In this document: positions 32,493 to 42,031 of the stretch, in pieces
Position numbering within the stretch: the stretch's first letter is position 1
Layout: each line of letters opens with the position of its first letter
Origin: Methylibium rhizosphaerae
GTDB taxonomy: Bacteria > Pseudomonadota > Gammaproteobacteria > Burkholderiales > Burkholderiaceae_C
Length of the DNA stretch: 50,171 nt
Direction: 5' to 3'
NCBI RefSeq assembly: GCF_006386545.1
Contig: NZ_SWAR01000040.1
Location: forward strand, 1 to 50,171
Position numbers and translations under genes: made by a program
Notes under the pieces: generated by a model
Seen by the model: only the letters and a program-made list of their open reading frames with translations
What the model was told of the DNA's origin: nothing
Database searches by the model: none

Positions 32493-35400
32493 ATGAACCG
32501 CACCCAGAACGATGACCCGTCCCAGTCCGATCCCGCCACGGGTCTGACCCGCCGCACGCTGCTCGCCTCGGTCGGCGCAATGGCCGGCCTGCCGCTGCTC
32601 CACGCGTGCGGCGGAGGCGGCGAGGGCGACGCCGCGACCGCCGCGCCGGCAAAGGTCGCGATCGAGCGGCAGGCGCTGACGCAGACCGCGGCCGTGGCAC
32701 GCAGCCTGTGGCTGGCGCGGCCGGCCGAACAGTGGACGCAGGCGCTGCCGATCGGCAACGGTCGCCTGGGCGCGATGATCTTCGGCGGCACCAGCGTCGA
32801 CCGGGTGCAGTTCAACGAGAACACGCTGTGGTCCAGCCTGAAGAACTACGACGGCTGGGACGGCTGGGGTGCCTACCAGAACTTCGGCGAGTTCCAGGTC
32901 GACTTCGGCACCAGCCCCACCGGGCCGACGGGTCAGCCTGGCGAGGGTATCGCCAACACCATCGACGGGAACGCGTCGACCAAATGGTGCGTGCAGACGA
33001 ACGCGCCCGTCGTGCCGTGGCAGATCCAGCTGCTGCAGCCGACGGCGGTGTCCTCCTATGCACTGACGAGCGCCAACGACGTGCCCGCGCGCGACCCGCT
33101 GGGCTGGACGCTGTCGGGCTCCGACGACGGCGTGACGTGGACCGCGCTGCACACCGTGACGCTCAGCGCACCGTTCGAGCAGCGCGGCCTGACGAAGACC
33201 TTCTCGTTCAGCAACAGCCGCGCCTGGCGCCACTACCGCTTCGACTTCCGGCACGACACCTCGCAGTGGTATTTCCAGATCGCCGAGGTGCGCCTGGACG
33301 GGGCCGCGACGAACGATGTCGCCGCGCCCCTGCTGAGTTCGCCGAGCGGCCACGGCGGCGAAGGCAACTGGTCGCCGAACGAGGAGATCTCGTCCTCCGT
33401 CGACGGCAACCCCGACACCAAGTGGTGCGTCGCCACCGGCGAAGCCGAGGTGCTGTGGCAGTACGACAGCCGCAGCGGCGTGGTGGTCAACGCCTATTCG
33501 CTGACCAGCGCGAACGACGTGCCGCAGCGCGACCCGAAGGGCTGGACGCTGCAGGGCTCTACCGACGGCCTGAACTGGACGAACCTCGACGTGCGCCAGC
33601 CGGGCCCCGCGTTCACGGCGCGCAACCAGAAGCTGGACTTCTCCTTCGCGAACACGACCGCCTACCGCTACTTCCGCTTCCGCTTCCAGCACGACCCGAG
33701 CGCGTCGCACTTCCAGATCGCCGACGTGACGCTGCGCGGCGCGAACGGCTTCACGACTGCCGGCCGGCCCGCGATCGCCAACTACGAGCGCCGGCTCGAC
33801 CTGCACCGCGGCCTGCACTCGGTGGCCTTCCGCCGCGGCACCGAGAGCTTCACGCGCGAGGCGTTCGCAACGCGTGCGGACGACGTGCTGGCACTGCGCT
33901 ACACCGCCGTCGGCAGCACCCGCCTGAATGGCAGCATCACGCTGAGCAGCGCGCAGGGCGCGACGACGGTCGCGCCGGAGGCCGGTCGCCTCGAGTTCCA
34001 GGGGACGCTGTCGGCCGGCGAGAACTATGCGGCGTCGCTGCGTGTGCTGGCCGATGGAGCACTCGCCGTCGAAGGCGGCCGCCTGCGCTTTTCCAACTGC
34101 ACGACGCTGACGCTGCTGCTGGATGCGGCCACCGACTACAAGGCCGACTACGCAGCCAACTGGACCAACGGCCTGAACCCGGGCCAGCTCGTCCAGGTCG
34201 CCCGCAACCGCGTCAATGCCGCGGCCACGCTGGGCTGGGACGCCTTGCGCAGCCGGCACCTGGCCGACTTCCCGCCGCGCATGGCGCGGGTGGACGTTAG
34301 CTGGGGCGCGGACCCGGCGGCCAGCGTCGCACAGCTGCCGACCGACCTGCGCCGCAAGGCCTACGCGTCCAACCGAACCGACACGGGCCTGGAGCAGACC
34401 ATGTACGACTACGGTCGCTACCTGCTCATCAGCTGCTCGCGTCCGGACGGCCTGCCGGCCAACCTGCAGGGCCTGTGGAACGACAGCAACTGGCCGGCCT
34501 GGTCGAGCGACTTCCACAACAACATCAACGTGCAGATGAACTACTGGGGCGCCGAGTCGGCCGACCTCGGGGACTGCCACCTCGCGCTGATCGGCTTCGT
34601 CCAGGCCCAGGCCGCGCCGATGCGCGTGGCGACGCAACGCGAGTTCGGCGCGCAGACGCCGGGCTGGACGGCCCGCACGATGCAGAGCCCCTTCGGCAGC
34701 AGCGCCTGGGAGTGGAACACGGTGGCCAGCGCCTGGTACTGCCAGCACGTGTGGGAGCACTACGCGTTCACACAGGACAGGGCCTACCTGCAGACCACCG
34801 CATACCCGCTCATCAAGGAGATCGTCGAGTTCTGGAAGTCGCAGCTGAAGCTGCGCAGCGACGGCCTGCTCGTCGCGCCGCTGGGGTTCTCGCCCGAGCA
34901 GAACCACGTGCCCCGTGAAGACGGAGTGATGTACGACCAGCAGATCATCTGGGACCTGTTCCAGAACTACATCGACGCCTCCGCGGCACTCGGGGTCAGC
35001 CCCCGCTCCGCCGACGGCACCGACGTGCGCATGCTGCAGGCGAAGCTCGCCCCGAACAAGATCGGCTCGTGGGGGCAGCTGCAGGAGTGGCAGGTCGACC
35101 GCGACGACCCGAACGACACGCACCGCCACACCTCGCACCTGTTCGCGGTCTACCCCGGACGGCAGATCACGCCGAGCAAGACGCCGCAGCTGGCCACCGC
35201 CGCAATGGTCTCGCTGAAGGCCCGCTGCAGCGACAAGGGCGGAACCTTCACGCCGGACCAGTTCGGCTGGGACAGCCGTCGCTCATGGACCTGGCCGTGG
35301 CGCGCTGCGCTGTTCGCGCGGCTCGGCGACGGCATGCGCGCCGGTGAGATGGTGCGCGGCCTGCTGAGCTTCAACACGCTGGACAACCTGTTCTGCGACC

Positions 35401-35687
35401 ACCCGCCATTCCAGATGGACGGCAACTTCGGCATCACCGGCGCGGTGGCCGAGATGCTGCTGCAAAGCCACGAAGGGAGGATCGTCCTGCTGCCGGCCCT
35501 GCCGGACCACTGGAAGCCCAAGGGCTCGTTCAACGGCCTGCGCGCGCGTGGCGGCTACCGCGTCTCATGCAGCTGGAGCAACGGCGTGGTCACGGGCTAC
35601 TCCATCGTGGCGGACCGGGCGCCGAACCGCAATGCAGCCGTCACCGTGGTCGTGAACGGGCAGAGCCAGCAGGTCTTGCCGACCTGA
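32493..35687 (+). CDS. GH95 alpha-L-fucosidase with two inserted discoidin-type binding modules
   Basis: 1064 residues; ATG 32493 is five bases from AGGAG (ATG 32490, two bases away, is the alternative). A Tat-type signal ([21 protein letters not shown]) ends in a lipobox Cys. The GH95 N-terminal domain starts with [20 protein letters not shown] and FNENTLWSS, is interrupted near residues 145-430 by two ~130-residue repeats of F5/8 type C / CBM32 character (each with TKWCV and [22 protein letters not shown] segments), and resumes. The catalytic (alpha/alpha)6 domain has [17 protein letters not shown] (Glu802), [13 protein letters not shown] and [11 protein letters not shown] (Asp976), matching the family's acid and base region. 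GH95 enzymes remove terminal alpha-1,2-L-fucose (some L-galactose) from glycans such as xyloglucan side chains. Confidence 0.93.
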   Translation: MNRTQNDDPSQSDPATGLTRRTLLASVGAMAGLPLLHACGGGGEGDAATAAPAKVAIERQALTQTAAVARSLWLARPAEQWTQALPIGNGRLGAMIFGGTSVDRVQFNENTLWSSLKNYDGWDGWGAYQNFGEFQVDFGTSPTGPTGQPGEGIANTIDGNASTKWCVQTNAPVVPWQIQLLQPTAVSSYALTSANDVPARDPLGWTLSGSDDGVTWTALHTVTLSAPFEQRGLTKTFSFSNSRAWRHYRFDFRHDTSQWYFQIAEVRLDGAATNDVAAPLLSSPSGHGGEGNWSPNEEISSSVDGNPDTKWCVATGEAEVLWQYDSRSGVVVNAYSLTSANDVPQRDPKGWTLQGSTDGLNWTNLDVRQPGPAFTARNQKLDFSFANTTAYRYFRFRFQHDPSASHFQIADVTLRGANGFTTAGRPAIANYERRLDLHRGLHSVAFRRGTESFTREAFATRADDVLALRYTAVGSTRLNGSITLSSAQGATTVAPEAGRLEFQGTLSAGENYAASLRVLADGALAVEGGRLRFSNCTTLTLLLDAATDYKADYAANWTNGLNPGQLVQVARNRVNAAATLGWDALRSRHLADFPPRMARVDVSWGADPAASVAQLPTDLRRKAYASNRTDTGLEQTMYDYGRYLLISCSRPDGLPANLQGLWNDSNWPAWSSDFHNNINVQMNYWGAESADLGDCHLALIGFVQAQAAPMRVATQREFGAQTPGWTARTMQSPFGSSAWEWNTVASAWYCQHVWEHYAFTQDRAYLQTTAYPLIKEIVEFWKSQLKLRSDGLLVAPLGFSPEQNHVPREDGVMYDQQIIWDLFQNYIDASAALGVSPRSADGTDVRMLQAKLAPNKIGSWGQLQEWQVDRDDPNDTHRHTSHLFAVYPGRQITPSKTPQLATAAMVSLKARCSDKGGTFTPDQFGWDSRRSWTWPWRAALFARLGDGMRAGEMVRGLLSFNTLDNLFCDHPPFQMDGNFGITGAVAEMLLQSHEGRIVLLPALPDHWKPKGSFNGLRARGGYRVSCSWSNGVVTGYSIVADRAPNRNAAVTVVVNGQSQQVLPT

Positions 35688-35706
35688 CGGGCCGAGCCGT
35701 CTGAAC

Positions 35707-35735
35707 CGGGGCTGGCCGATGCCCGGCCGGCCCCG
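35707..35735 (+). terminator. Strong hairpin after the fucosidase gene
   Basis: CGGGGCTGGCCG (35707-35718) pairs with CGGCCGGCCCCG (35724-35735) over 12 positions with one G-T pair and a five-base loop. The T-run is poor (CGTCATGTGT), but the position, 20 bases after the last gene of the operon, supports a terminator or 3'-end stabiliser. Confidence 0.55.
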
Positions 35736-35783
35736 CGTCATGTGTCTGTGCAACGAGGCGCCCGCCTCGGAAGGGTTTCCGCC

Positions 35784-35915
35784 GTGAACCACCAGGCTTA
35801 TTCATCGCGTATCGCTCGCCGGTCGCTGACCGCCGCACTGCTGGGCGGCCCGAGCCTGCTGGGCCGCCCCGGCAGGGGCCAGGCAAGTGCCGCGGTCGGA
35901 TCCGACAGGCAGTAG
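35784..35915 (+). CDS. Short ORF with a twin-arginine-like N-terminus (possible gene remnant)
   Basis: GTG 35784 to TAG 35915, 43 residues, with AAGGG upstream. It reads as an export signal with a twin Arg and hydrophobic core (IARRSLTAALLGGPSLLG) and then stops, so it may be the leftover front end of a deleted Tat substrate. It may equally be chance in high-GC DNA. Confidence 0.25.
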   Translation: MNHQAYSSRIARRSLTAALLGGPSLLGRPGRGQASAAVGSDRQ

Positions 35916-35941
35916 CCTGCCGCGTTGACCGGACGCGACGA

Positions 35942-37777
35942 ATGGCGCCGCACATCCGTTTTGGCAGGTTCATGGCCGACCTGGGCTCGGGCAGGCTGAC
36001 GGTTGACGGGCGCCCGATCGACCTCGAGCCGCAGCCGCGCAAGCTGCTGCTGCACTTGATCCGTCACCGCCACCGGGTGGTGTCCAAGCAGGAGCTGATC
36101 GAGGAGGTCTTCGGCCGCTCCTGCGCCACCAACGGAGCGCTGGCGCGCGCCATCACGAAGGTGCGCCAGCCGCTGCAGGACCACGGCGCCGGCGCTGCCG
36201 TCTCGAACGTCCCGCGCGTGGGCTACCGCTTCGTAGCCAAGGTGGATGCTCCCACGCTCGACGTGGACGTGCTGAACCGCGCGTTCGACGAGACGACGGC
36301 GGCGGCCATGCCGCGCGACCCCCTGGCCGCGGAAGCGTACTTCCGCGCGCGCCAGGCCGAAGCTGCCGAGCGCACCGCTGCCGCCGTCACCCTCTACCGC
36401 CTCGCGCACGAGCTCGAGCCCGATCACACCGGCATCGCGCTCGGGTTGTTGCGCGGACTGGCGCGATTCGCCCACTCGACGACTGAACTGTGCTCGATGG
36501 TCGGCTGGCTGCTCGTTGCCGCCGATGCGACCGGTGACCGGGCCACGAAGCTGCGCGTGCACCGCGTCCTCGCGTTCTGGCGGCTGCGCCGCAACGAGGC
36601 CGATGGCTTCGACCGCGAACTGCGCCGAGTGATCGAACTCGCCGATGGCAGCGGGGGAGCACGCTTCTGGGCCGAGGTCCATCTGCTGCAGGCCCACGCG
36701 GCGCGCAACCGGGCGCGGCTTGCGGAGGCGCGCGAGCATGCCGAACGCAGCCGGCGCCTCTTTCGCGACGCAGGCGACCGCGCCGCGGCGCTGCGTGCCT
36801 TGATGCTGGAGTCGGGGCTGATTGGTGGGCAGCAGGCAGTGGATCTCGCCTGGGAAGCCGCGCGCGGCGCGCGGGAGCTGGGCCTGCCCTTCACCTTGGC
36901 CACGGCATGCAACAGCGCGTGCAGGGCCTTGATCGATGCCGGCCGACTCGAGCAGGCCATGGCCCATGCGGCCGAGGGTTTTGCGGCCGCGGTGTCCGTG
37001 GGCGAACGAGGCATCGCCGAGGAGCTGGTGGAGGGGTCTGCCCTGGCGTGCCGGTTGGCGGGCTGGCCCACGGCGGCGGCGCGCGCACTGGCGGAGCTCG
37101 ATGCGCTGCCGGGGCTGCCTTGTCATGGGGCGGTTGTGTCGCTGGCCCGTGGCCTGTGCCACAGCGGCCGGGGCGAATGGACACAGGCCGCCGGCCACCT
37201 CGGCCATGCCTTCGAACGTGCCGGCACGGCCTACCTGCGCGCGCACATCCTGCCGTGGCACATCGAGGCGCTCATGCTCACCGGCCGCCCCGACGAGGCG
37301 CAGGCCGCCCTCGAACGCACGGACCCGTCGCTGCGACCGAATCACAACTTCGCCACCTTGCTGCTCCTGCTGCGTGCTGCCCTGGCCCACCTCCACGGCG
37401 CACCGCACCGCGCGCTCGAACTCCTGGGCGAAGCGCTGGCGCAGGGGCCGGCACCGATGTGGCGGACCTGGGCGTGCGTCGATGCGGCATGGCTGCATGC
37501 GCAGGCCGGCCAGGGCGACACGGCGGCGCAACTGCTCGCGCAGGTCGACCCGACGCTCGCGAAACTGCCGGTCGTCGTCGCGACGCGAGCACGGGTGCTG
37601 CACGCCGCGGGCGACGTGCGTGGCGCGCTGGCGCTGCATCGCCAGTACCTTGCCGCGCGCAAGGAGCCGGGCTGGAACGCGTGCTTCGACACGCTAGGTG
37701 CCGAATACGAGCGCCAGTGCCGCGCCGGGATCGAGCCGCTGCCGACGGCCGCGCTGCTGCCCAGCCGCGCGTGCTGA
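35942..37777 (+). CDS. Winged-helix (OmpR/CadC-type DNA-binding) regulator with TPR-like C-terminus, copy A
   Basis: 611 residues. Residues ~5-95 form a Trans_reg_C winged helix: IRFGRFMADLGSGRL, LEPQPRKLLLHLIRHRHRVVSKQEL, ALARAITKVRQPL and VPRVGYRFVA. There is no membrane segment and no receiver domain, so this is a soluble regulator. The remainder is all-helical with TPR/MalT-like features (AEAYFRARQAEAAERTAAAVTLYRLAH, AHAARNRARLAEAREHAERS). It is closely related to the next gene, but lacks the ~95-residue TolB-like segment that follows the winged helix there. Both end in LPSR-(A/S)-C. It follows the fucosidase by 254 bases and is probably separately transcribed. Target genes are unknown; the adjacent glycan genes are candidates. 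Confidence 0.85.
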   Translation: MAPHIRFGRFMADLGSGRLTVDGRPIDLEPQPRKLLLHLIRHRHRVVSKQELIEEVFGRSCATNGALARAITKVRQPLQDHGAGAAVSNVPRVGYRFVAKVDAPTLDVDVLNRAFDETTAAAMPRDPLAAEAYFRARQAEAAERTAAAVTLYRLAHELEPDHTGIALGLLRGLARFAHSTTELCSMVGWLLVAADATGDRATKLRVHRVLAFWRLRRNEADGFDRELRRVIELADGSGGARFWAEVHLLQAHAARNRARLAEAREHAERSRRLFRDAGDRAAALRALMLESGLIGGQQAVDLAWEAARGARELGLPFTLATACNSACRALIDAGRLEQAMAHAAEGFAAAVSVGERGIAEELVEGSALACRLAGWPTAAARALAELDALPGLPCHGAVVSLARGLCHSGRGEWTQAAGHLGHAFERAGTAYLRAHILPWHIEALMLTGRPDEAQAALERTDPSLRPNHNFATLLLLLRAALAHLHGAPHRALELLGEALAQGPAPMWRTWACVDAAWLHAQAGQGDTAAQLLAQVDPTLAKLPVVVATRARVLHAAGDVRGALALHRQYLAARKEPGWNACFDTLGAEYERQCRAGIEPLPTAALLPSRAC

Positions 37778-37894
37778 CTTCGAATGGCCGTGGAGTGGCC
37801 GCGCAGGCGGACCCGGTGTCGGAAAGCGCGGGGCCGCTGGCGGTTGGGTCGAGCAGACCTCGAACGTTCGCGCGCATCGGCAAGAATGCGGACC

Positions 37895-40147
37895 ATGGAC
37901 TTGCCACGGCCCCTTTCATCGAACGACGAAGCGACCCAGCGCGTCCGCTTCGGCCGGTTCACCGCCGACCTGGAGTCCGGAGAGTTGCGGTTCGACGGAA
38001 AGCCCGTGACCATGCAACCGCAGCCGCGCCGCCTGCTGCTGCACCTCATCCGCCACCGCCACCGCGTGGTCTCCAAGGACGAGCTGCTCGAGGAGGTGTT
38101 CGGCGGCCGCGAGGTGAGCTCTGCCGCGCTGGCCCGCGCGATCACGAAGGTCCGGCAGGCGATCGAATCCGAGGGCTCGTGCTGCGCGGTGACAGCCGTC
38201 CAACGGGTGGGCTTTCGCTTCGTCGCGAACGTGAGCACGGATGCCCTGGCGCCAGGCGAAGATGGCCGAAGTGTCTCGGTGGCGCTCCTGCCCTTCGATG
38301 ACGCGACGAACGACGCGGACTCCGCGTGGGTTCGATCCGGACTGCCGTCGCTCGTCGGCGAGATGCTCGAGAGCGATCGTCGCATCTCGCTCGTCACGAT
38401 GCCTTCCGTCCTGGGAGCCGTCGCAGAGGTGCCTGCGGATACCTTGGCGCAGCGGGTTGCCCGCCTGCAGCAGGTCACCGGCGCCGCGGCGGTTGTGCAT
38501 GCGCGCGTCGCGCGGTCTCCAGCGGGCTTGCAGGTGGACTTCCGCCTGTTCGCCGGAGGCAAGGTCGCCACCGGATCCGTCGCCGAATCGCGGCCGGCCG
38601 ATCTGGCCTTGGCGACGGCCAAGGCCGTGGGCGCGCTCCTGGGCTGCGCCATCGACGACGAAGCCGCCGCGGCGCAGTTGCCGAAAGACCCCCTGGCCGC
38701 GGAGGCGTATTTCCGCGGGCGCCAGGCGGCGGCCGACGAGCGATTCGAGCTGGCGCTGCACTTGTTCCAGCTCGCCCACCACGTGGAGCCGGACCATACC
38801 GCCACTGCGCTGAGGTTGCTTCAGCGCCTGGCGGCGCGCACAGAGACCCGTGCGCAGGCGCACACGCTGGCGGCCGATCTGATCCGCCGCGCGGAGTCCG
38901 CCGACGATCGGGTGACGCTGGTGCGGGTCCACTACGCCATGGCTCACGGCCAGACCACGCACCACCTTCCAGAGGAGGCCGCGCCTCATCTGGATCAAGT
39001 CATGGCCTTGTCCGACGGGCGCGAGGGCGCCATGTTCTGGGCGAACGTCTACCAACTGCGAGCCATCGTGTCGCACGCCCGCTCGCGCTACGAGGAGGCA
39101 CGTGAGCACCTGGCCCGCAGTCGCCAGTTCTGTCTGGATACGGGCGACCGCGCCAAGCTGCTGTGGCTGATGCTGTACGAAGCCGGACTGGTGACGCCTG
39201 AAGAAGGCGCGGAACTGGCGATGAAGGCCGCGCGCGGCGCGCGACAGATCGGGCGGCAACTGACGCTTGCCGGGGCATGCAACAACGCCAGCAAGTCGCT
39301 CAGTCGCCTGGGTCGTCTGGCGGAGGCGGTTTCGTATGCGGCCGAAGGATTCGCTGCGGCGGCAGCCATCGGCTCCCGGTTGATCGCAGAGTCGCTGGCA
39401 GAGTGTTCTGCATTCGCCTGTCGACTGGCCGGCTGGCCGGCCATCGCGCAGCGCACGCTGGCCGACCTGGATGCGTTGCCCGGTGCACCGTATCAAGAGC
39501 ATTTCGTGCTGCTGGCACGCGGCTTCTGGCATGGAAGCCGGGGCGATTGGACGCAGGCGGCTGCCTTCACGGGCCGCGCACTCGATCGCATGCCCTTCGC
39601 CGCGCTTCGCGCCTACGTGCTGCCCTGGCATGCCGAGGCGCTCATGTTCTGCGGTCGAGACGATGAAGCGCAGGCGCTCATCGACAACGATGACCCGTCG
39701 GCCTATGCGACGACCGAATACAAGGTTCACCCCTTGCTGATGTGCGCCGCGCTCGCGCACCGGCGCGGCGAGCGCGACGCCGCCCTGGCTTGGCTCGGCA
39801 AGGCTGTGGCGCTGGGCCCCTCCGCGATGTGGCACACCTGGGCCTGCGTCGACATCGCCTGGCTGAACGCCGAGGCCGGCCGCAGCGACGAGGCCGCGCG
39901 TGCGCTCGCACGGATCGATGCCGAACTTGCGGCGTTGCCCGTGGTCATCGCGACCCGGGCGCGGGTGCGGCATGCGGCGGGCGACGTGCGCAGCGCCGCC
40001 GCGCTGCACCGGCGCTACATCGCCGCGCGCAAGGAGCCGGGCTGGAACCCGTACTTCGAGGATCTGGCGGCCGAGTACGACCGGCAGGCGCGCGAGGGCC
40101 TGCAGCCGCTTCCGCCGACCCCGTTCCTGCCCAGCCGCTCGTGCTGA
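37895..40147 (+). CDS. Winged-helix regulator with TolB-like and TPR-like domains, copy B
   Basis: 750 residues from ATG 37895 (ATG 37886 is possible; no clear ribosome-binding site). Winged helix at ~15-110 (VRFGRFTADLESGELRFDGKP, HRVVSKDELLEEVFGG, VQRVGFRFVANV). Next comes a TolB/FlgO-like alpha/beta segment (~125-235: VSVALLPFDDATNDADSAWVR, VTGAAAVVHARVARS) frequent in CadC-type regulators, then ~500 residues of helical repeats that align throughout with copy A (PKDPLAAEAYFRGRQAAADERFELAL, the ARKEPGWN segment and terminal LPSRSC). The pair looks like a tandem duplication, after which A lost, or B gained, the TolB-like part. The 117-base gap between them holds no gene. Confidence 0.85.
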   Translation: MDLPRPLSSNDEATQRVRFGRFTADLESGELRFDGKPVTMQPQPRRLLLHLIRHRHRVVSKDELLEEVFGGREVSSAALARAITKVRQAIESEGSCCAVTAVQRVGFRFVANVSTDALAPGEDGRSVSVALLPFDDATNDADSAWVRSGLPSLVGEMLESDRRISLVTMPSVLGAVAEVPADTLAQRVARLQQVTGAAAVVHARVARSPAGLQVDFRLFAGGKVATGSVAESRPADLALATAKAVGALLGCAIDDEAAAAQLPKDPLAAEAYFRGRQAAADERFELALHLFQLAHHVEPDHTATALRLLQRLAARTETRAQAHTLAADLIRRAESADDRVTLVRVHYAMAHGQTTHHLPEEAAPHLDQVMALSDGREGAMFWANVYQLRAIVSHARSRYEEAREHLARSRQFCLDTGDRAKLLWLMLYEAGLVTPEEGAELAMKAARGARQIGRQLTLAGACNNASKSLSRLGRLAEAVSYAAEGFAAAAAIGSRLIAESLAECSAFACRLAGWPAIAQRTLADLDALPGAPYQEHFVLLARGFWHGSRGDWTQAAAFTGRALDRMPFAALRAYVLPWHAEALMFCGRDDEAQALIDNDDPSAYATTEYKVHPLLMCAALAHRRGERDAALAWLGKAVALGPSAMWHTWACVDIAWLNAEAGRSDEAARALARIDAELAALPVVIATRARVRHAAGDVRSAAALHRRYIAARKEPGWNPYFEDLAAEYDRQAREGLQPLPPTPFLPSRSC

Positions 40148-40273
40148 GCCCTGAAGGGCGGGGCGGTGCGCGCGGTCTCTGCCCGATGACCGAGGTCACG
40201 GCGAAGTGCTTCGACAGGGTGCCGGCGGTTTGCGCCTGACCCGGCTTGCGGCACGTCTGGAATGGGCTTCAGG

Positions 40274-40720
40274 TCAATGAAGCCGGGCTGGCGTCTGGGG
40301 TCCGGCCGGCTCGACGCGCGCCTTCGCGGCACCGGATTCGCACAGTCCTCGAAGGTGTTCGCGCAGTTGCCGCAACCCGTCCGAGCTCCAGTCACCGGCC
40401 AGCCGGTCGAGCCGCGCCGAAGCATCGCACAGGCAGCGCACCGGAAGGCACTCCAGTGCGCGCGGCCCCGCGTGCAGCACACGTTCAACGGCCGCGAGAG
40501 CCGGAAGCACACCTCGCACACTCGGATGGTGATCGAGCACTTGACGCAGCGCCGCGTGCATTTGCGTGAACTGTCGCGTCGTGGGTTCCGGGCGGCCGGG
40601 TCGCGTGGCGCGCGTGGGCTTCACCCGATGGCGTACGCGGCGGCGCAGCGCGGCCCACGAATGCGCGAGCCAGCTGCGCAGGCCGCCGACACGCGCCAGG
40701 GCGGACGGGATCGATGGCAT
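40274..40720 (-). CDS. Hypothetical protein, 148 residues
   Basis: ATG 40720 to the stop at 40274. The first ~45 residues are Arg-rich (SWAALRRRVRHRVKPTRATRPGRP). The rest looks like genuine helical protein: QFTQMHAALRQVLDHHPSVRGVLPALAAVERVLHAG, then LPVRCLCDASARLDRLAGDWSSDGLRQLREHLRGL. Composition and the absence of competing good frames support coding, but no ribosome-binding site is obvious and I do not recognise a family. It lies convergent to copy B of the regulator and divergent from the DsbC-like gene. Confidence 0.55.
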   Translation of the reverse strand: MPSIPSALARVGGLRSWLAHSWAALRRRVRHRVKPTRATRPGRPEPTTRQFTQMHAALRQVLDHHPSVRGVLPALAAVERVLHAGPRALECLPVRCLCDASARLDRLAGDWSSDGLRQLREHLRGLCESGAAKARVEPAGPQTPARLH

Positions 40721-41103
40721 TGATGCGTCGTTGTCGATACGGCGAGTGCTCGAGTCTATGCACGGGCGGCGTGCCAGACATGAGGAATCGATGACCATGG
40801 CCGCGAAGCCCTCCGCCCGTCGTGCGGCCATTGCCAATTCCGGGGTGGGTTCATGCTTCATCATGATTCGCCGGGGTCGCGCCGTTACCGTGCGTCTCGG
40901 GCGCATCCGCGATGAACATCGACCCTGCAGATCGGCGCGTCGAACTGCTCGACCAAGAACTGCTCCGACCGCGGACCCCAGCTCGGCCATCGCGCAACGT
41001 CGCGAACTCCTTGCACCTGACGAGCCGGCCGCCTGACCCTTCGTTCACCCACGGGCCCGGTCTGCGTATCCGGCCTGCCGATCCATTCCACGGGAGAGAT
41101 TCA
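40721..41103. other. 383-base intergenic region upstream of the DsbC-like gene
   Basis: No convincing gene. Several short frames are open, including one from ATG 40912 in frame with the DsbC-like gene, but its residues look random. It should contain the divergent promoters of the hypothetical gene (minus) and the DsbC-like gene (plus). No clear -35/-10 pair was found. Confidence 0.4.
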
Positions 41104-41883
41104 TTGAAAGCACACAAGACCGTGCGCCGGCCCGGCGCTCTGTGGCCGGCCACCTGCCGGATCGTCCTGCTCGGCATCGCGTTGACGGCAGCCGCCCAGG
41201 GCGCCGTCGCCCAGGAGGCCGCGATCCGCAAGGCGCTGGCCGCGCGGTTCCCGCAGTCCCCGCCCATTGACGAGGTGACGCGCACGCCGATCCCGGGCCT
41301 GTACGAGGTGCGCTCCGGGACGGTCGTCTTCTATACGGACCGGCGCGGCGATTACATCGTCCGCGGCGAGATGCTGGACACACGTCACAAGACCAACCTG
41401 ACGCAGGCTCGGATCGGCAAGGTCCCCACGATCGACTTCTCCAAGCTGCCGCTGCACGACGCCATCGTCTCCACGCACGGCCGCGGCACACGCAAGCTCG
41501 CGGTATTCGCCGATCCCGACTGCCCCTACTGCAAGCAGCTGGAGAGCGTGCTGCAGCAAAGGGACGACATCACCGTCTACACCTTCCTGATACCGCTGCT
41601 CGGCCCGCAGTCGCTGAGCAAGGCGAAGTCCATCTGGTGCGCCAAGGACAAGGACGTGGCGTGGCGCGAGTGGATGAGCGAGGGAAAGCTGCCGACAGCG
41701 CAGGCCGGCTGCGACAACGGCGCGCTGGAACGCAACCTCGCGTTCGGCGGCCGGCACCAGATCCGGGGGACGCCCACGCTGGTGTTCGCCGACGGCACGC
41801 GAGAGACCGGCGCACCGTCGGCGCTTGAACTCGAACGACAGCTCGCGCAACACCGGCCTGCCGCCGCCGCGACCAAACCCTGA
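41104..41883 (+). CDS. DsbC/DsbG-like periplasmic disulfide isomerase
   Basis: 259 residues from TTG 41104, behind GGGAGAG; no suitable ATG is closer. A signal peptide (hydrophobic IVLLGIALTAAAQGAVAQ) precedes the DsbC dimerisation domain (IRKALAARFPQSPPIDEVTRTPIPGLYEVRSG, then VVFYTDRRGDYIVRGEML) and a thioredoxin domain with the active site DCPYC (Cys140, Cys143) and cis-Pro loop RGTPTLVFADG. It should isomerise wrong disulfides in exported proteins. The next gene, 148 bases on, encodes a secreted protein with many cysteines, a plausible client. Confidence 0.9.
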   Translation: MKAHKTVRRPGALWPATCRIVLLGIALTAAAQGAVAQEAAIRKALAARFPQSPPIDEVTRTPIPGLYEVRSGTVVFYTDRRGDYIVRGEMLDTRHKTNLTQARIGKVPTIDFSKLPLHDAIVSTHGRGTRKLAVFADPDCPYCKQLESVLQQRDDITVYTFLIPLLGPQSLSKAKSIWCAKDKDVAWREWMSEGKLPTAQAGCDNGALERNLAFGGRHQIRGTPTLVFADGTRETGAPSALELERQLAQHRPAAAATKP

Positions 41884-41904
41884 CGATTGGTTGTCGATCG
41901 TCAG
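41880..41904 (+). terminator. Hairpin overlapping the DsbC-like stop codon
   Basis: CTGACGAT (41880-41887) and ATCGTCAG (41897-41904) form an eight-base perfect stem around a nine-base loop; the TGA stop lies in the left arm. No T-run follows. Weak terminator or processing hairpin. Confidence 0.35.
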
Positions 41905-42031
41905 AGGTTCGCTGTCCATCATGTCTCGACAAGCCGACACCGGTACTTTTCGCGCACTCGTGCATGCGAGTCGGAAAACACAAACCGCAGCCAACCATTC
42001 ATCCAAGCCACTCCGGAGGACCGCGCCCACC

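Noticed and set aside
37916-40009. 697-codon minus-strand frame opposite regulator copy B
   Set aside because: It mirrors a clear winged-helix protein; its residues are biased in the way of antisense high-GC frames.
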